A stretch of DNA of 64,000 nt from Diphasiastrum complanatum (lineage: Eukaryota > Streptophyta > Lycopodiopsida > Lycopodiales > Lycopodiaceae): NCBI GenBank assembly GCA_029204225.1, contig CM055101.1, positions 45,566,180 to 45,630,179 of the forward strand, given 5' to 3'. A program made the position numbers and the translations under genes. Shown here in pieces: positions 26,201 through 41,200 of the stretch (the first letter of the stretch is position 1; each line of letters begins with the position of its first letter). A model generated the notes under the pieces. It did not search any database, was not told the origin of the DNA, and saw nothing but the letters and a program-made list of their open reading frames with translations.

Positions 26201-29200
26201 GTGTTAGTCTAGGATTGACTACATTGAGGGGAAAAGTAGGTTGCTGGCTGAATTTTCTGGTTAGAACTGAGGGTAATCTGCGCAAACAGGTTGCTTGGAT
26301 TTCTTGAAAAAACCTAATAGAGCCTGTAATTAGACCTTGATTTGGTTTTAAAGATATAGGTGCTAGCTAGCCATAGTTTGTTGCAGATATGAATTTCTCT
26401 GTTTCTTTGGATTGACATTTGCTACAACGTTGATTTGAGTTTGACGACGTACAAGTTGAAGGACCGATTAAGATTCTTAAAAAGAAATTTGTCTGTTAGA
26501 CGCGCTGTTCAAAGTTGTAATATTCAGTTTTTGCACTTTGTGCTTCTTTTGTGAGAGTACACAGAATGCTCTTTTGTCCTCAGTATGTGAAATCTAACAA
26601 TGGACATGGAACACAGTTTTCTGATGTCAGCTGTAAGGGGACACAAAAGTGTTCTTTGAAATATTCTGTAAACCCCTTTATCCCCTTGTTTGCTGTCTTT
26701 CTACTATTTTCCTTATGCGCTAGTCTTTCTCCATCTGCGTGCCTCATATGACTATACTACTTCCTCTGGCCACCGCTAATATCTTTATAGAATTTGTTGA
26801 CACGTTAGTTGATTTGTTAAGGTTTCCAGATAGTGTGGATTACCAAACAGATCTATGAACCTCTTTGTCTGAGAGGTTGTGTGGTCTTTCCTGGTGCAAA
26901 GCTATAGATTCACAATTTAAATATACTCTCTTCCTTTATACCATGCAAATGAATCCCTATCTCTCCCTTGTAAGTGCATTTATGTGTTCAGGTTTGTATT
27001 ATTTTGCATGACTGGAACAGTTGCACTATCTCAACTTTGGCTTCGTGAAGACTTCCTGTCCTGGGTCAGGAGTTCCATTCGCTGCACAACATGAGGACAT
27101 ACAAAAGAAAAATCTTTGGATTCTTCATGCTTTTTGAATAGATAAACCCTGTACTATCAGTGAATGGAAGCCATTAACAAGCTTCTGACTTTTTTCATTG
27201 CAGAAGTCTGGACTGATCACATATAATGGCTTTAAGCTTGATGAATTTGTTCCACAAAGAACAGCCGCTTATATTAGTCAAAATGACAATCACATTGGTG
27301 AACTTACAGTTAGAGAAACTTTAGATTTTGCTGCGCGTTGCCAAGGAGTGGGCTACAAGTATGGTAAGTACCTAGTTGCCCTGAATTTCCTGTGCATGAT
27401 TCATACACATTCTGGATAAGACAATTTTGTCTCTTTTGAGGCATAAAGGTTAAACTCTTCACATGCTATGGACTTGAGCTAAAAATTTTGAGTTTGATGT
27501 ATGGATATTCTCTTTTGTAGATATGCTGATAGAACTTGCCCGTAGAGAGAAAGAACGAGATGTTCACCCTGATCCAGATATAGATGCTTTTATGAAGGTA
27601 AAGTTTTGATGTGCAGTGAATGCATTGGGAATGAACTTGTACTGATCTCAACTTATTTGACTTTGTTATTCCTTTTCTGTGTTGATATAAGGACTAACAG
27701 TTATTCTGGCCAATGGACTATTTCAGGCAACTGCTATTGAAGGCAAGAAACACAATCTTTTCACTGACTATATAATGAAAGTCCTTGGTCTTGAAGTATG
27801 TGCTGATATTGTTGTTGGCAATGAGATGTTACGAGGAATCTCAGGAGGTCAGAAGAAGCGTGTGACAACAGGTTTTTTTTGTATAACAGATCTTGATTGT
27901 AAGCAGTCATTTGGTTTGCTTTCCAGGAATTTCTTATGTTGTTGTTATGTGCTATTTATCCTGTTCCTTAGTAGACCTATGAAATAAACACATATTGTCC
28001 TTCAACGCAGGTGAGATGGTGGTTGGACCCAAAAAAACCCTCTTCATGGATGAAATTTCAACGGGTTTGGACAGTTCCACAACCTTCCAGATTGTTAAAA
28101 GTTTACAAAATTTTGTGCATCTACTGGAAGGGACAGTTTTCATGTCTCTTCTTCAGCCCGCACCTGAGACATTTGAGCTTTTTGATGACATCTTGCTTCT
28201 CGCTGAAGGCCATGTTGTATATCTTGGTCCTCGAGAAAGGATCCTGGATTTCTTCGAAATGCTAGGCTTTAAATTGCCACCTCGACAAGGGATTGCAGAC
28301 TTTCTGCAAGAAGTACTGTGTTGTTTGCCATCTATTTTTGTTGTTTGTCATCTATTTGTGACTACTAAGGGGATCTCTATGTCTGTGGGTTTGTTTACAC
28401 TCCTCATTTCAATTAATGCCGATTTTCATGTGGGTTAGGTGACTTCAAAAAAGGACCAGCATCAATATTGGGCACACAAAAGCAGGCCCTATGAATACAT
28501 GCCAGTAACAAGGATGGCAGATGCATTCAAGTCCTTTCAAGTGGGAAAGGATCTGACTGCATACCTTGCAGTTCCATTTGACAAGGCAAACAACCATCCT
28601 GCAGCTCTAGTACAGGAGAAATATGCTCTTTCAAAGTGGGAACTATTCAAAGCATGCTTAGAGCGGGAGCTTCTGTTGATTTCTCGCAATCGCTTCCTTT
28701 ATATATTTCGAACTTGCCAGGTAGGAAATTTTTGGGTGTCTGGAAAAATCTCTAAGTCTATCGCTTCAGGGCATTGCGAAGTCAAACTTATTCTCACTTC
28801 AGCATCGTGCAGAACTGATCTCATAAATTAAGCTTGTATCTTGGCAAAGATGTTTCATGACATACATGATTTTGTATGTGAGGACTCAGGAGCCGAAACA
28901 TGGTTCAACATCTATTAATATCTATGATTTGGCTTTGCAGGTGGGACTTGTTGCAAGCATCATGTCAACATTGTACTTCCGCACAAGACTTCATCCAGTC
29001 AATGAGATATACGGGTCATTATATCTCAGTACTCTTTTCTTTGCCTTAGTACACATGATGTTTAATGGATTTTCTGAAATGTCAATTACTGTTGCTCGAC
29101 TCTCAGTCTTCTATAAGCAAAGAGATAACCTTTTCTATCCTAGCTGGGCGTTTTCAATACCAAGCTGGATTTTACGATTCCCATACTCAGCGGCTGAAGC

Positions 29201-32200
29201 TGTCATCTGGAGTTGCATAGTTTATTATGTTGTGGGCCTTGCTCCTGAAGTTGGAAGGTGAGCAATTTATGCTAAAAGGCACAATTTCATTCCCATCTAC
29301 TTCACTGGCTTTTCTTTTCATTATCAGCCAAAAGGTGGGGGCTGATTCCTTGGATTACTTGATCGATGACTTCAACACAAAAATCCTCTTGTAGATTAGT
29401 CTGTAAAATGCTTAAAAAGTAAGTCGAGCTGTTTAGGAAGTCTGCTGTTGTGACTTGACGGTAGAATGCATGATAGTTATGCCAGAAATACACAAGCGGC
29501 CATATTTCTACACAGTTTCTGAGCTCAATGAACATACTGAAGTGGGAAACAAGAGTTCTCACCCTTTTTCCTTTCTCTCTGTAGCTATGAGATTTATCTT
29601 GAGGTCCACCTGCGGAACCTTGTTAGATTCGGAAATTTGTTTCCTTAAGAAATGTAGTTCTAGACTTCTGACTCTAAATATGGGCAAATGGAGATCTCAG
29701 AGGGCTTAATAGAAAGATGGCCAAAGTGGTAATAGTGGATCTTGTTAACGGTGAACTTGACCCTATTTCTTCTTTACAAAAGGAATCAGGAGCTAGACCA
29801 GGGCACTATACGACTTTCATACTTTTTTAAGGTAAGTGCAATCATCACGAAGATTGCCACAGGAGATCAACTTTCTTGTAATTATTTTTTTGAAGTTTAC
29901 AGAAGGAACTTTGCCACATGTTAAAGCCTTCCAACTTTGATGAAAAGCTTGGCAGAATCACTTGTAAGGGACTTTCAAACCAAGACAATGTTAAGTCCGG
30001 GGTTTCCTAGTTTTGCATGTGTGGTGCCAATATTGCAGTGAATAATATATCAACCAAAAGCCAAACTTAGAGAGTATACAGTTCTTGCGATTTCTGGTAG
30101 ATGGCTTCCTAAACCCCATAAATCAGGATCTATTTTTTTTCAAGAGTTTAAGACTTCGAAAAGATTGCAATAACTTACTATTTTTGTCAAGATGATCATG
30201 CTATCCAGATTAGTTCTTGGAAGAGCATGTGCCAAAGCTCTGTTGTGTAGATCTCTAAAACTTGGCACATGTTAGCATAACACACGTTAATAACTTTGAA
30301 TAAGAAGTTTCTCCATTGACATGCTCTTTTAAATGATCTTGCTGTTTGATTAATGAGTTCTTCTGCAGGTTTTTCCGATACATGCTCTTGCTATTTGTTA
30401 TGCACCAAATGGCTGTAGGGCTTTTCCGGCTGACTGGTGCCATTGGGCGAAATATGATCGTTGCCAACACATTTGGTTCGTTTGCTGTGATGGTTGTGTT
30501 CTTGCTTGGTGGCTTCATTCTTACCAAGGGTAAGCTCTATCATGTGGTCTGTTTTCTAGACCTCAAATTCTCATTTCGATGCCAATGATTATGCCATCAT
30601 TCTCTCAAATTTCTATTCTTCAACTCAAACTTTTAGCCTTATGAGAAGTCCAAATTTGTAAGCATTGCAACTTTTCAAAATGAAATCGCATGGTTTGGTG
30701 GAGAGTGTTAGAATTGAGACTGCTGCAATCAGAATCTTATCATCTATTGCAAGCAATCATCATTCACAATTAATCAGTTCTTAGAGGAGAAGGGCGTGAG
30801 AGAGAGAAGAGACAAACAAACTGTTGTTACAGTTTGCACTCTCCTCATAATGAAAATAAAAAAAATACAAAAATAATATATGGACAATGTTACACTCGTT
30901 GGGACTGGTGGTTATTATGTAAGAGCATCGGCCATTATTGAAGTTGAGATTTATAAAACTCGTATAAGCGTATACAACCACAAAGCGATGAACTATACTT
31001 ATTATTTAATACAAAGGTCTCATCAAGGGCTATTTAACTTAGCATTGTGTACTTAATAGTACCCTTAATGCTAAGCTTATTTTCACAAACATTCATCATA
31101 TATAAGAGATTTGAATTTTGGTTTGTTGAGAGGCTTTGTCAAGATGTAAGGTCATTAAGGGTCATGGGTAGAACAATCAAGATTAGCTTTGATTTAACTT
31201 TTTCATGAACAAAGTGATAGTGTTTCATCAATGTGTTTCATGCCTTCATGCGAGCATGAAAGATTGGATTCTTTGCTATCTGGATACAACTTTGATTGTT
31301 ACAATATATTAATGTATCTGCATTTTGAGAAATCATAAGCTCCTCAAATAACCTTCGTAGCCAAACATTTTGACATGCAACATTCTTAGTAGAGTTATGT
31401 TTAACTTAAGTAGAAAACAATGCAACTATAATCTCATGATATAGCACAAGAACCAAGTAAGAAAACAGAGTCAAAATAGCATCCGTATCTTCTACATCAC
31501 TCGCCCCATCAATAGTTAATTTCCATGTAAATTAAGATTATTAAAGTTGAATAGTAATTGCATATGAAAAGTCAAGATGAGTGATAGTCATATAGATAAG
31601 AGTCAACTATCTGAATAGGGTTTTATTTATTGTACCTTCATCACCAAAGGTAGTGAACTAGGAGCATTGATGTAGAATCTAGATATAGGCTTACAAGCAG
31701 GCTTATAAAATTGTTGCAACGGTTCTTTAACATAATTTGCTTGAGTAAGAAATAAAATATCATGTTGATGCCAAACCTCAATTCTAAGACAATAACAAAG
31801 TTTCTAAGATTTTTCTGATCAAACTCAAAAGAAATACTTCGTATGATCTTGTCCAATAAAGTATTGTTGCTTCCAATAATAATTTGGTTGTCCACATGAA
31901 CATTGAGAAGAAGAATTTTGTTTTCCTCATGCACGATATAAATATTAGTATCACAACTGGTTCAGTGCTCCAACTGGTTCCTTGACTCATTCGCACATAA
32001 GCTTGCTCTTTGGGACCACCCTCAATTTATGACTTTTGCCACTCGAGTGCTGACTATCCGTTACATTCTTGCAGCTTATCTTGTTTTCTTTACCTCTATC
32101 TTTGTCAACACGAAGTCCCTCCTTGCCTCGGTGGCTAAGCTTCTTCATCGTTTTCTCTCGGTAGGTAAGAGCCCTTTGCTGTCTTGGTCTATCTACACAG

Positions 32201-35200
32201 TACCTATGGGCGACAGGGGACTTGGCATCCATGACCCTCTTCTTAAAAATAAGTTGCTGATTTTTTGGTGACTCTCCTCTCTTCTTTTGCCTTCTCAACA
32301 TGAATTTCTAAAAATAGACTAATCAATAAACTATGGCATTAGATCGATTATTATTGCTAACACTTCCCCTTAATCTTAATCAGTTATCTATTACTCCATG
32401 CATAGATGATCCAGGATTTCCCATTAGGGTTTCTCGAATGGAAATTTTTTTGTTTTTTTTGTTGCCAATATGGGTATCAGATTAAGGTCTTCTCAAGAGC
32501 AATTCACTTACCTAGTTACCAGGAGTTTCAAGAGGAGTGTGGTCCAGTTTTTGGCCATTAAGTGGTTCTTTAAAAATGTAAACTTTGTCAACCATTTCCG
32601 ATGAGGAGTCATGTGCATAGAAGTCCTTGAATCTATGTACCACCCATCATCTGATTGTTGGGTTGATATAGAAGAAGAGAAAAGCTCATGATTGACAATA
32701 GCATCATGTGAACTCTCCTCAACAAACTTACCAACTTGTTTCTTCTTCTTCTCATTCTACTTACGACATTTGCACTTAAAGAATAAATGACCATATTTAC
32801 TGCAAAAATTGCAGTTTCCATTCTTCTTTGAAGTAAACCTAGATTCACCGTCCTTGTTCTCCTCCTTGTCCTCTTCTTTCTTCACTTTGCCTTTCTTCTG
32901 CTCTGCCTTTATCTCTTCTATTATTTTCCTGAAATTGCCTTGTTATCATAAAAGCTTGCACCTTGTAATGAGATTTAACCTCCTCATCTCCTTTTCAAGT
33001 AACATGGAGTTGAACTCCTCAAGTGAAGGTTTGGTCTTGATCATAAAGGCATTGATAGACTCATTTGCATGCATCCTCAATTTATCTAGTTGGTTGTACA
33101 CAGGAGTGATTTGTTGTCTCATAAACGTATATAAAGTATGTCCCATGCTGGCTTTTCCATTGTTGCATTCCTTATGTGAGGTAGACATTGATGATGGTAT
33201 GTGTTTTTCTCGCTTTGCTATAATAATTATGAGCTTCTTACTTGTTTGTCCGGAGAGACTCAACGTCTGTAACAAAGTCCCAATACTCCTGATCAATCAA
33301 GATGTTTTGCATGCAAAATGTTAACGTGGAGTAGTTACTCTCATCAGGTTGCTAGATTCTAGAAGAACAACTTCGTTTATGCTGCCCATAATGATGAGAT
33401 AACACTCTTTTCAAATACGATTTTTAAGGTTGATGAAGAGTTTGTGTTATCAGATTACTTTCAATACAAAATGCATGTGAAAGACTCCAATGATTTGACT
33501 AATAGAAGGCAAAAGTTTCCAACATGCACAAAAAAAACAAGTTTTTGGCTGGAAAATAGCTCTCAATAGTATGACTCGTGGAAGTGATATCCACTTACAT
33601 GCACACAAAAATTAGCTAGTTCTACGTTGTTGCCCCCTTGCATGCACAAAAAACGGCAACCTTCTTGGCTGGAAAATAGCCACCTTTCCTCAAAGATTGA
33701 CAGAAAACTTCTTCTATATCTGATTCCAATCAGTGATAGTAGGCTTGGGGCAGCCTATAGCTTCACTGCTTGTTAAATTTAGGAAGGAACCTCCTTCAAA
33801 TCTGTCCACTAGTTCTTACCACTTGATATAACAATGGACATCAGGTGACAAGAGCATGCGAGCTCTTAGTATGCAATGGCAAGCTGATTTTGACCAATAA
33901 TATCACCAATACATAAAGGTTCTCCTTGCTGAAAGCTGTTGACTCAAGCTTGCATGTCAACAAATTCCTCCTAGGCTCCTTATAGACCAGTTCTAATACA
34001 CAACGAACAATGTTCATCTTAACATAGGAACAAAGGCTTCTTCATAACGAGTACCTTCGTCTTGAACATATATAATGAACAAAACCTTTTGCTTTGACAC
34101 GTGCTTTATGCTTGTCAAGTGAACCATACTTCACTTATAAATTCACTAGTTCTGATCATAGATGCCCAGCATTTCTGAAACGTGTTTCAGAATCGCGTTC
34201 AGAAATGCGGTTAATAAACGCGTTTCTGAAATTGAAAAAAAAAATCCAGAAACTTTTTTTTTTTTTTTTTTGGTTTTTTTTGGGGCAATATGGGTATCAG
34301 ATGAAAGCTCTAATTAAGAGCATAATTACTGTGTAATTTGTCAACTGTTTCGGGTGCAGGATGGTCCAGTTCAGGTGCATTAATCTATGTTGGGTTCTGT
34401 CAAGGATAAAAATTCAAAACTAACCTCTAGCCTGTTCGTTACGATCACAGATGGTCCCAGTAAGTGTGTTTCCCCCCCAAACCCCCCACCGGGGGGCTAC
34501 CGCCCCCCGAACCCCCTGAGCATTTATTGAAAACTAGAGCAAATAACAACCAAATAGCTATTGAAAATAAGATCTGTTTGTGCCCCATCTACTGCACTTC
34601 TGAGAGGCAAAATGCTGGTTTGACCATTGATCCCCTAAAAAAATTTCAGCCATAAGCTATTTTTCCAAATTTTTTTTTTTTTTTTTTAATGATTCTGGGT
34701 ATAGAAACACGTTTCTCAAAAACGCGGTTTTAGAAACGCGTTTCTGGGCATCTATGGTTCTGATAGGCTTTTTACCTTGAGAAAGCTCCCCAAGATCCCA
34801 AGTGTCATTCTTCAAGATGGATTCATATTTCTCTTGCATATCCTTTCTCCAAGGATCATGCTTGGATGCCTCTTCATAAGTACGAGGTTTGTTACTATAT
34901 TCAACAGTGGTCATCAATGCAAACTTGACAAACTTCCTTTGTTGTTGTTGTTGCCTCAACATTGAACCTTCTGCACTTATTTCAGTTTTCTGCAAGGAAT
35001 TACTATCTTCGCTAGTCTTTAAGTAACATTTTGGGAGCTTCCATTGAAGTAGAAGCATCATTTAACTCAATCTAGGAATTGTTAGAAATAATAAACGATA
35101 ATGTTAGTTTCCCATAGGTTACTTTGACCCAAAAGGTCGAGACTTGTGTAACCATGGGTTAGGTTTATTATTTAGACCATGTTAAGTCAATTTTAGTTAA

Positions 35201-38200
35201 GTTGGACCCAATTTTGGTCTAGTAGTAACTCGTGGGTCGAAGTAAGTCTAATTATGTTAAGGGACCCTATCTTGACTTTTGGGGGTGCCCTATAATTAGT
35301 AGTGGGTTTGGAAGGTTCTAGAACTTAGGGTTTGGAAGAGTCTAGGCCTTGGAAGGCCTATTTATATGTACTCATTATTCATTTGTAATTCATTCCCTTT
35401 CAAGCATTGCTACTACTTTCTCTCTCCTTGAGGGCGCCTAACCCTCTCCCTCTTCTTCTTCTTCTTCTTGCATATGGAGATTGAATGTTAGAAGGATCTT
35501 GGCACTTTGATTTCCTGCATGGTATTAGAGCCATGGATCTTCTATGCTTGATTTAGGGTGCCCTACCAAAAGAGATCGTCTTCACTTAGGGATCACAAAA
35601 ATTGAGCACCTTTGCTGATTTTTTGGAGTGAAGATCCGTTCAATTTAACTTAAATCTTTCTTGGGGTTTACAGTTTTCTTCCGTAGATTCATCTTGGATT
35701 ATTCGTTGATTGCTGCACCTCTCAACAATGCGTTGAAGGGGATAATTACTCGAAAGAGTAGGCCGAGTCCACCTCTCGTGTGGAATGAGACATTGGATGC
35801 AAGTTTTAATAAACTTAAAGAACTAATTGTCTCAGCACTAGTATTAATCGTAGCAGATTTGAATAAACCTTTTCTGGTTAAAGTGGATGCTAGTGATTAT
35901 GCGGTTGGTGTAGTTCTGTTACAAGAGGGGAGGCCAGTTGCTTTTGAGAGTAAGAAATTGTCTGATGCACAGACTAGATATACGACTCAGGAAAAAGAAC
36001 TGTTTGCCGTGGTGCATGCGTTGAAAACATGGAGACACTATTTATATGGTAGTCAATTTATGGTGTGCTCAGATCACCAACCATTAAATATTTCTGTAAT
36101 TAGAAGACCTTAGGGGTCGAAAGGCTCGATGGGCTGAGCTGATGCAAGAATTCGACTTTGATTTGAGATATATTAAAGGATCGTCAAATCAAGTGGCGGA
36201 TGCCTTGAGTTGGATTGCAGAGGTGAATGAGTTGTCATTCACAGAGATCACTACTGATTTCTATCTTTCATTTCGAGGTCTTTATGAACAAGATTCTCAT
36301 TTTGGACCTATATCAAAGAGTTCTGAATAGCTCTCAATCAGGAACTGATTTGCAAGGTGATCAGTTGGTTATGAAAGATAAGAAGGTAGTGGATGATTTT
36401 TCCATTCGGAATGGGATTTTGTTCCGAAGGGGAAAAGTGTGTGTACCAGGGGTGGATGCATTAAAAAAGAAAATTTTATTTGAATGTCATGACGCACCTT
36501 GTGTTGGGCATCCAGGTATACATCGTACTCTAGATTTGGTATGAAGGGACTTTTTTTGGCCAAAGTTAAAACCTTTCGTAGAATCTTATGTGTTGAACTG
36601 TGATCAGTGCCAGCGGAATAAAGCAGAACGCTTAAAGGCTGGTGGACTATTACATCCATTGGATATTCCTTCTAAACGATGGGATAGTATTTCGATGGAC
36701 TTTGTAGTTGGTTTACCGAGGACGAATAAACAGAATGATGCAATTTGGGTCATAGTTGATCGGTTAACAAAATTGGCTACGTTTATTCCGGTAAAGACTA
36801 CAATTAAAGCGTCTGATTTAGCTCAAGTATTTGTCGAACGTTTGTTCAGGCTATATGGGTTGCCATCTAACATTGTTAGTGATCGGGATCCTAAGTTTAT
36901 AGTCCGATTTTGGACAACAGTGTTTGAAAAGCTTGAGATGTCTTTGAGCATGGGTTCGACTGATCATCCGGAATCCGATGGTCAGACTGAGAGGACTAAT
37001 CAGACAATGGAACAAATGCTTCGTGCATACGTTTTGCTTAGGAAATCTAAGTGGGAAAAGTATCTTCCATTGATTGAGTTTGCTTATAACAGTAGTAAGC
37101 ATTCGGCTACTGGGTATAGTCCGTTTATGCTTATGTATAAATTTCAGCCTAGATCTCCGATAACGGTTGAAACTGAGTCGATTAAAGTTCAAAAAGTAGC
37201 GGATTTCTTGTGTGAAATGCAAGAAATGTTAAAATTAGCACGTGAAAATGTTTTAAGTGCCCAAGATCGGGTAAGACATTTCGCTAATCTGAAGAGATCG
37301 CCTTGGGAGTTTCAAGTTGGAGATTGGGTTCATCTAGAATTCCGAAGGATTCTAAGGTAATGCGCACTGGGAAGAATTACAAACTGTCAACTAGGTACAG
37401 TGGACCTTTCAGAATCTTGAAAAAGATTGGATCTTTAGCTTACCGATTAGAGTTACCAGAGGGAACCAAGGCTCATCCTGTGTTTCATGTAAGTCGTCTG
37501 AAGATGAGTTTACATGAGGGAGATCATGTTGGTTCTGGTACTAATCTAGATTCGTTTGATGACTTATCTGACAGGATTCCTTTAGAACCTGAAAAGATTC
37601 TTGATACAACATCCAAGCGATTGCGAAATCAGGATGTTATTGAGCATCTGGTTCATTGGAAAGGATATTCAGATGATGAGGATTCATGGGAATTAGAAGG
37701 TAATCTAAGGAAGAGTTTCCCGGACTTTGAGTTCTGAGGACAGAACTAAAATAAGGGGGGAGGTATGTTACGGCCCTAATGGGGGGTTTGTACCATTAGG
37801 GGGCTACCTTAGATGTAGGGGCCAGGCCTAATTTGGGTAATAGCTAAGTAGGACCTTAGGCTATGCCTGCATGCGGTATAGGCATGTGTGTTGCATCCTA
37901 GTATGGGATAGGATGTACATGCACTGTGTCTATGCATGGGTCTTTGCTATTATGAGTTAGGGGTATCTACATGCAGTGGACATGCATGGGAGTTAGGCAT
38001 GAGTTGATAGCACGCTTACATGTGGATTCATTGCATGGACAGGCAGGGGAGGGGCTTCTCTCTATATATACCCCGTCCTGTGTCCATTTGATTCATTGAG
38101 AGTCTACGGCCGTTATGCTGTCGGATTGGTAAGCGCTTACTATCATTGAGACTTGCCATACTCCCTAGTGCTCGGGGGCTAGATCGGACGATCTAGGATT

Positions 38201-41200
38201 GGTTGGGACGGTTTTGTCCACTGCACTCCTTTATTGTGTTCTTTACGCTCATTCTCTATTGGAGGTCTTGGGGGACGTTTTAGAGATGGGTGTGTCCGTG
38301 GGTGTAGTATATAAGGTAGTGGCGTATGTAGTCCAGGTATGGAGGTCAGTGAGGGGAGGAGGTGGGGTACGGGGGATGAAATCTCTCCAGAAGGCACCGG
38401 AGGAGGAACTGCAAAGGGAATCGACTAAGCTTTTCCCTTTTTGAGTTTCATACGTCCGTGTCTTCCGTCGGAGGGCATAATGGAAAGATCGACAAGCTGC
38501 AGGAAGAAGGTGTGTATTATGCAATCTAGCTTGGGTGACTTGGAGATGGAGGATACGACACTCGGCGTCAAACCAGGGAGGTTGGATAGGGTGTGACGAA
38601 GTGGGTGGGTGTCGATGTGGTTTGGAGGGAAAGGAAAGTGATGCAGCGGTATGTAGTGAAGTGGTAAGGAAGATAGCTTGTGTTTCCAACGACGTGTGGT
38701 GGGGATAAAACATAATATGGATGGACAGACTAGGATTTGAACCCAGGACCTCCCTCATACCGGATGGGATGCTCTACCACTGAGCTATCCGCTCTGTAAT
38801 GATCTTCTCTCTCCCCATGGTGAAAATGAAGACGCTCTTCAGGCTTGATGGTTATTATTTAGGACCGTCGGGCATTATTTTAAGTTGAGTGCTATAACTC
38901 ATAAAAACGATTAAAGGTAAAGTAATCAACTATACTTGTTATGTATCAATACGAAGGTTGCACTAAGGGCTGTTAAGTTAGCATTATACTTTCTAATTGA
39001 AAGTCTTCAAACATATCAATGTCAATGTCTCGTCCATTCGTGGAGAAGTAAATTTTCCAGTAGTAAAAGCCATCTCATTTCTCTATCCAATTTTATTATA
39101 TTGTCCAAGTAGATCTTCAACCTCTTTGTTAAGTTTGGAGCGGTGATTGAAATGGTTGATTTTGTGACCTTATGATTATATTCTGATTGACATGTTTAAT
39201 TTGTGGATTGTCCTCTTTCGCGACTGATAAGCTGATTTCCAAATGCTCATAGATGAAATTCATCGATGGTGGATTTGGGGGTATTGGATATCACCTCTTT
39301 CTTATGCTCAAAATGCTATAGCGGTGAACGAATTTCTTGCCTCTAGATGGCATAAGGTAAACATGATATCATCCACCTATAGAGTGTTATCGAAAAGATG
39401 ATCAGCCTTCATATGGTAAATCAAAACTGAGATACTTGAAAGTACTTGCCTGCATTATGATGAGCTCTTAAGGAGTTAGACTACTGAATGCACCTTTTTT
39501 AGTCATCAGCTGCAGATTTTAATGTACCTTACGTACTTGCTTTTGTGCCTCCAGCCAAGCCCACTTGATGGTAGACCTTTGTACTTGAGCATCCTGCAAT
39601 CACGAGGTCTTGCAACCCGAGGTTATTGGTACTGGATTGGTATTGGTGTACTTATGGGATATATTCTACTTTTCAACATTTTGGTGACTTTGGCCCTTGG
39701 ATATTTTAATCGTAATCTCAATGATACCCTTACATCGTCCTTTTTTACTCAAATGTACAAATTCTTTCAAGGAGATTTTGTTTTGTAAGGGAGTTGTCCT
39801 ATTTGATCTGGTGTACATGAATATGATCATCTTTCATGATGTTCTGCAGCTACTAGAAAATCTCAAACACATGTTTCAGAAGAAATCCTCAAGGAAAAGC
39901 TTTCACAACATGTAAACTTTACATCCGAAGGAAATCCATGTAAATGCTGTCCTATAACTCTTTTTGTTCTTTTGAGACACTTTGACATATAGAATTTTGT
40001 CTGTCTGCTAATGACTGGTTTATGCTTATTAGTACTGTTCCTTTATTGACTGAAATTTTTTGATCTGAGAACTGTCCGCATGCATTTGGCAGGTAGCCTA
40101 GAGATTTTGGATTTGCCCACAAATTATGTTTATGCAGAAGTACAACACACTACATACCCCAAGTCTTTCCAATTACAGATTTCTTCTGATTTGAGAAAGG
40201 GGATGATTCTACCATTTCAAGCCTTGTCTCTTACCTTTCTGGACCTACGATACTATGTTGATATGCCTACCGTAAGTGACATAAAGCATCTGCATCTTTA
40301 GGGCTTTCAGTGAAAATGCAGCATTTTTTGTATGCTCATACCAACTGCATACATAACGGTTCCAGCTTTACTACCAACTTGTATCTTTAGGAAATGAAAG
40401 AGGAAGGTGTGACAGAGGATCGGTTGCAGCTGCTTTGTGACGTTAGCGGTGCTCTCAGACCTGGTGTCCTGACGGCCCTAGTTGGTGTAAGTGGAGCTGG
40501 GAAAACCACCTTAATGGACGTTCTTGCAGGCAGAAATACAGGGGGTTACATAGAAGGTGATATCAGGGTATCAGGATATCCGAAGGTGCAAGCAACATTT
40601 GCTCGTGTATGTGGTTATGTGGAACAGACAGACATACATTCTCCTCAACTCACAGTTTTTGAATCCCTGCTATACTCATCCTGGTTGAGACTCCCCAGAG
40701 ATGTTGATGCAAAAACTAGACTTGTAAGTTGCAATGTTTTTCTCTAGATTGCCAATGTGTTTATATGGAAGTCGTGTATTGTATGAAACATAACTTGTAA
40801 CTTGTTCCTTCTGTCCATTTTTGGCTTTCGCTTACTATTCCTTGTTGAAATGATTGATTCATGAAAGGCCTTTGTCGAGGAGGTCATGGAGCTAGTAGAG
40901 CTGAAATCTCTTAGGCATGCCTTAGTTGGACTTCCAGGAAGTACGGGGCTGTCAACTGAACAGCGAAAACGTCTCACAATCACAGTGGAGCTTGTTTCAA
41001 ACCCTTCTATCATCTTTATGGACGAGCCTACATCTGGATTGGATGCACGTGCAGCGGCTATTGTGATGCGAACTGTTCGTAATACTGTCGATACAGGAAG
41101 AACAGTTGTTTGCACAATTCATCAGCCTAGCATTGACATATTTGAGGCTTTTGATGAGGTTATCACCAGTTCCTTTTGACAGAGAATAGGTGGATGCATT

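Larger units (their letters stand above)
17218..27203 (+). other. Intron 4 of the PDR gene, about 10 kb, TE-filled
   Basis: It runs from the donor AGG|GTAAGA to the acceptor TTGCAG|AAG. It carries a Ty3-gypsy element (same strand as the gene) with a nested solo LTR, and a reversed copia fragment. The pieces 17218-18200 and 26040-27203 show nothing I recognise apart from AACTTT/AAGTTT-rich sequence at 17390-17660. Confidence 0.88.
30530..39252 (+). other. Intron 11 of the PDR gene, about 8.7 kb, TE-filled
   Basis: The donor is AAGG|GTAAGC and the acceptor CTCATAG|ATGAA. The Asp codon is split G/AT across the intron and the frame is exact. It holds a mosaic of reversed copia pieces, a LINE scrap, a hAT MITE, an LTR with PBS, a gypsy element, a reversed LINE piece and a tRNA-like sequence. 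Confidence 0.88.

Noticed and set aside
34470-34525. C-rich/G-rich patch resembling a G-quadruplex or hairpin
   Set aside because: It lies inside the MITE and only a short CCCCCACCGGGGG palindrome is evident; too weak for a separate call.
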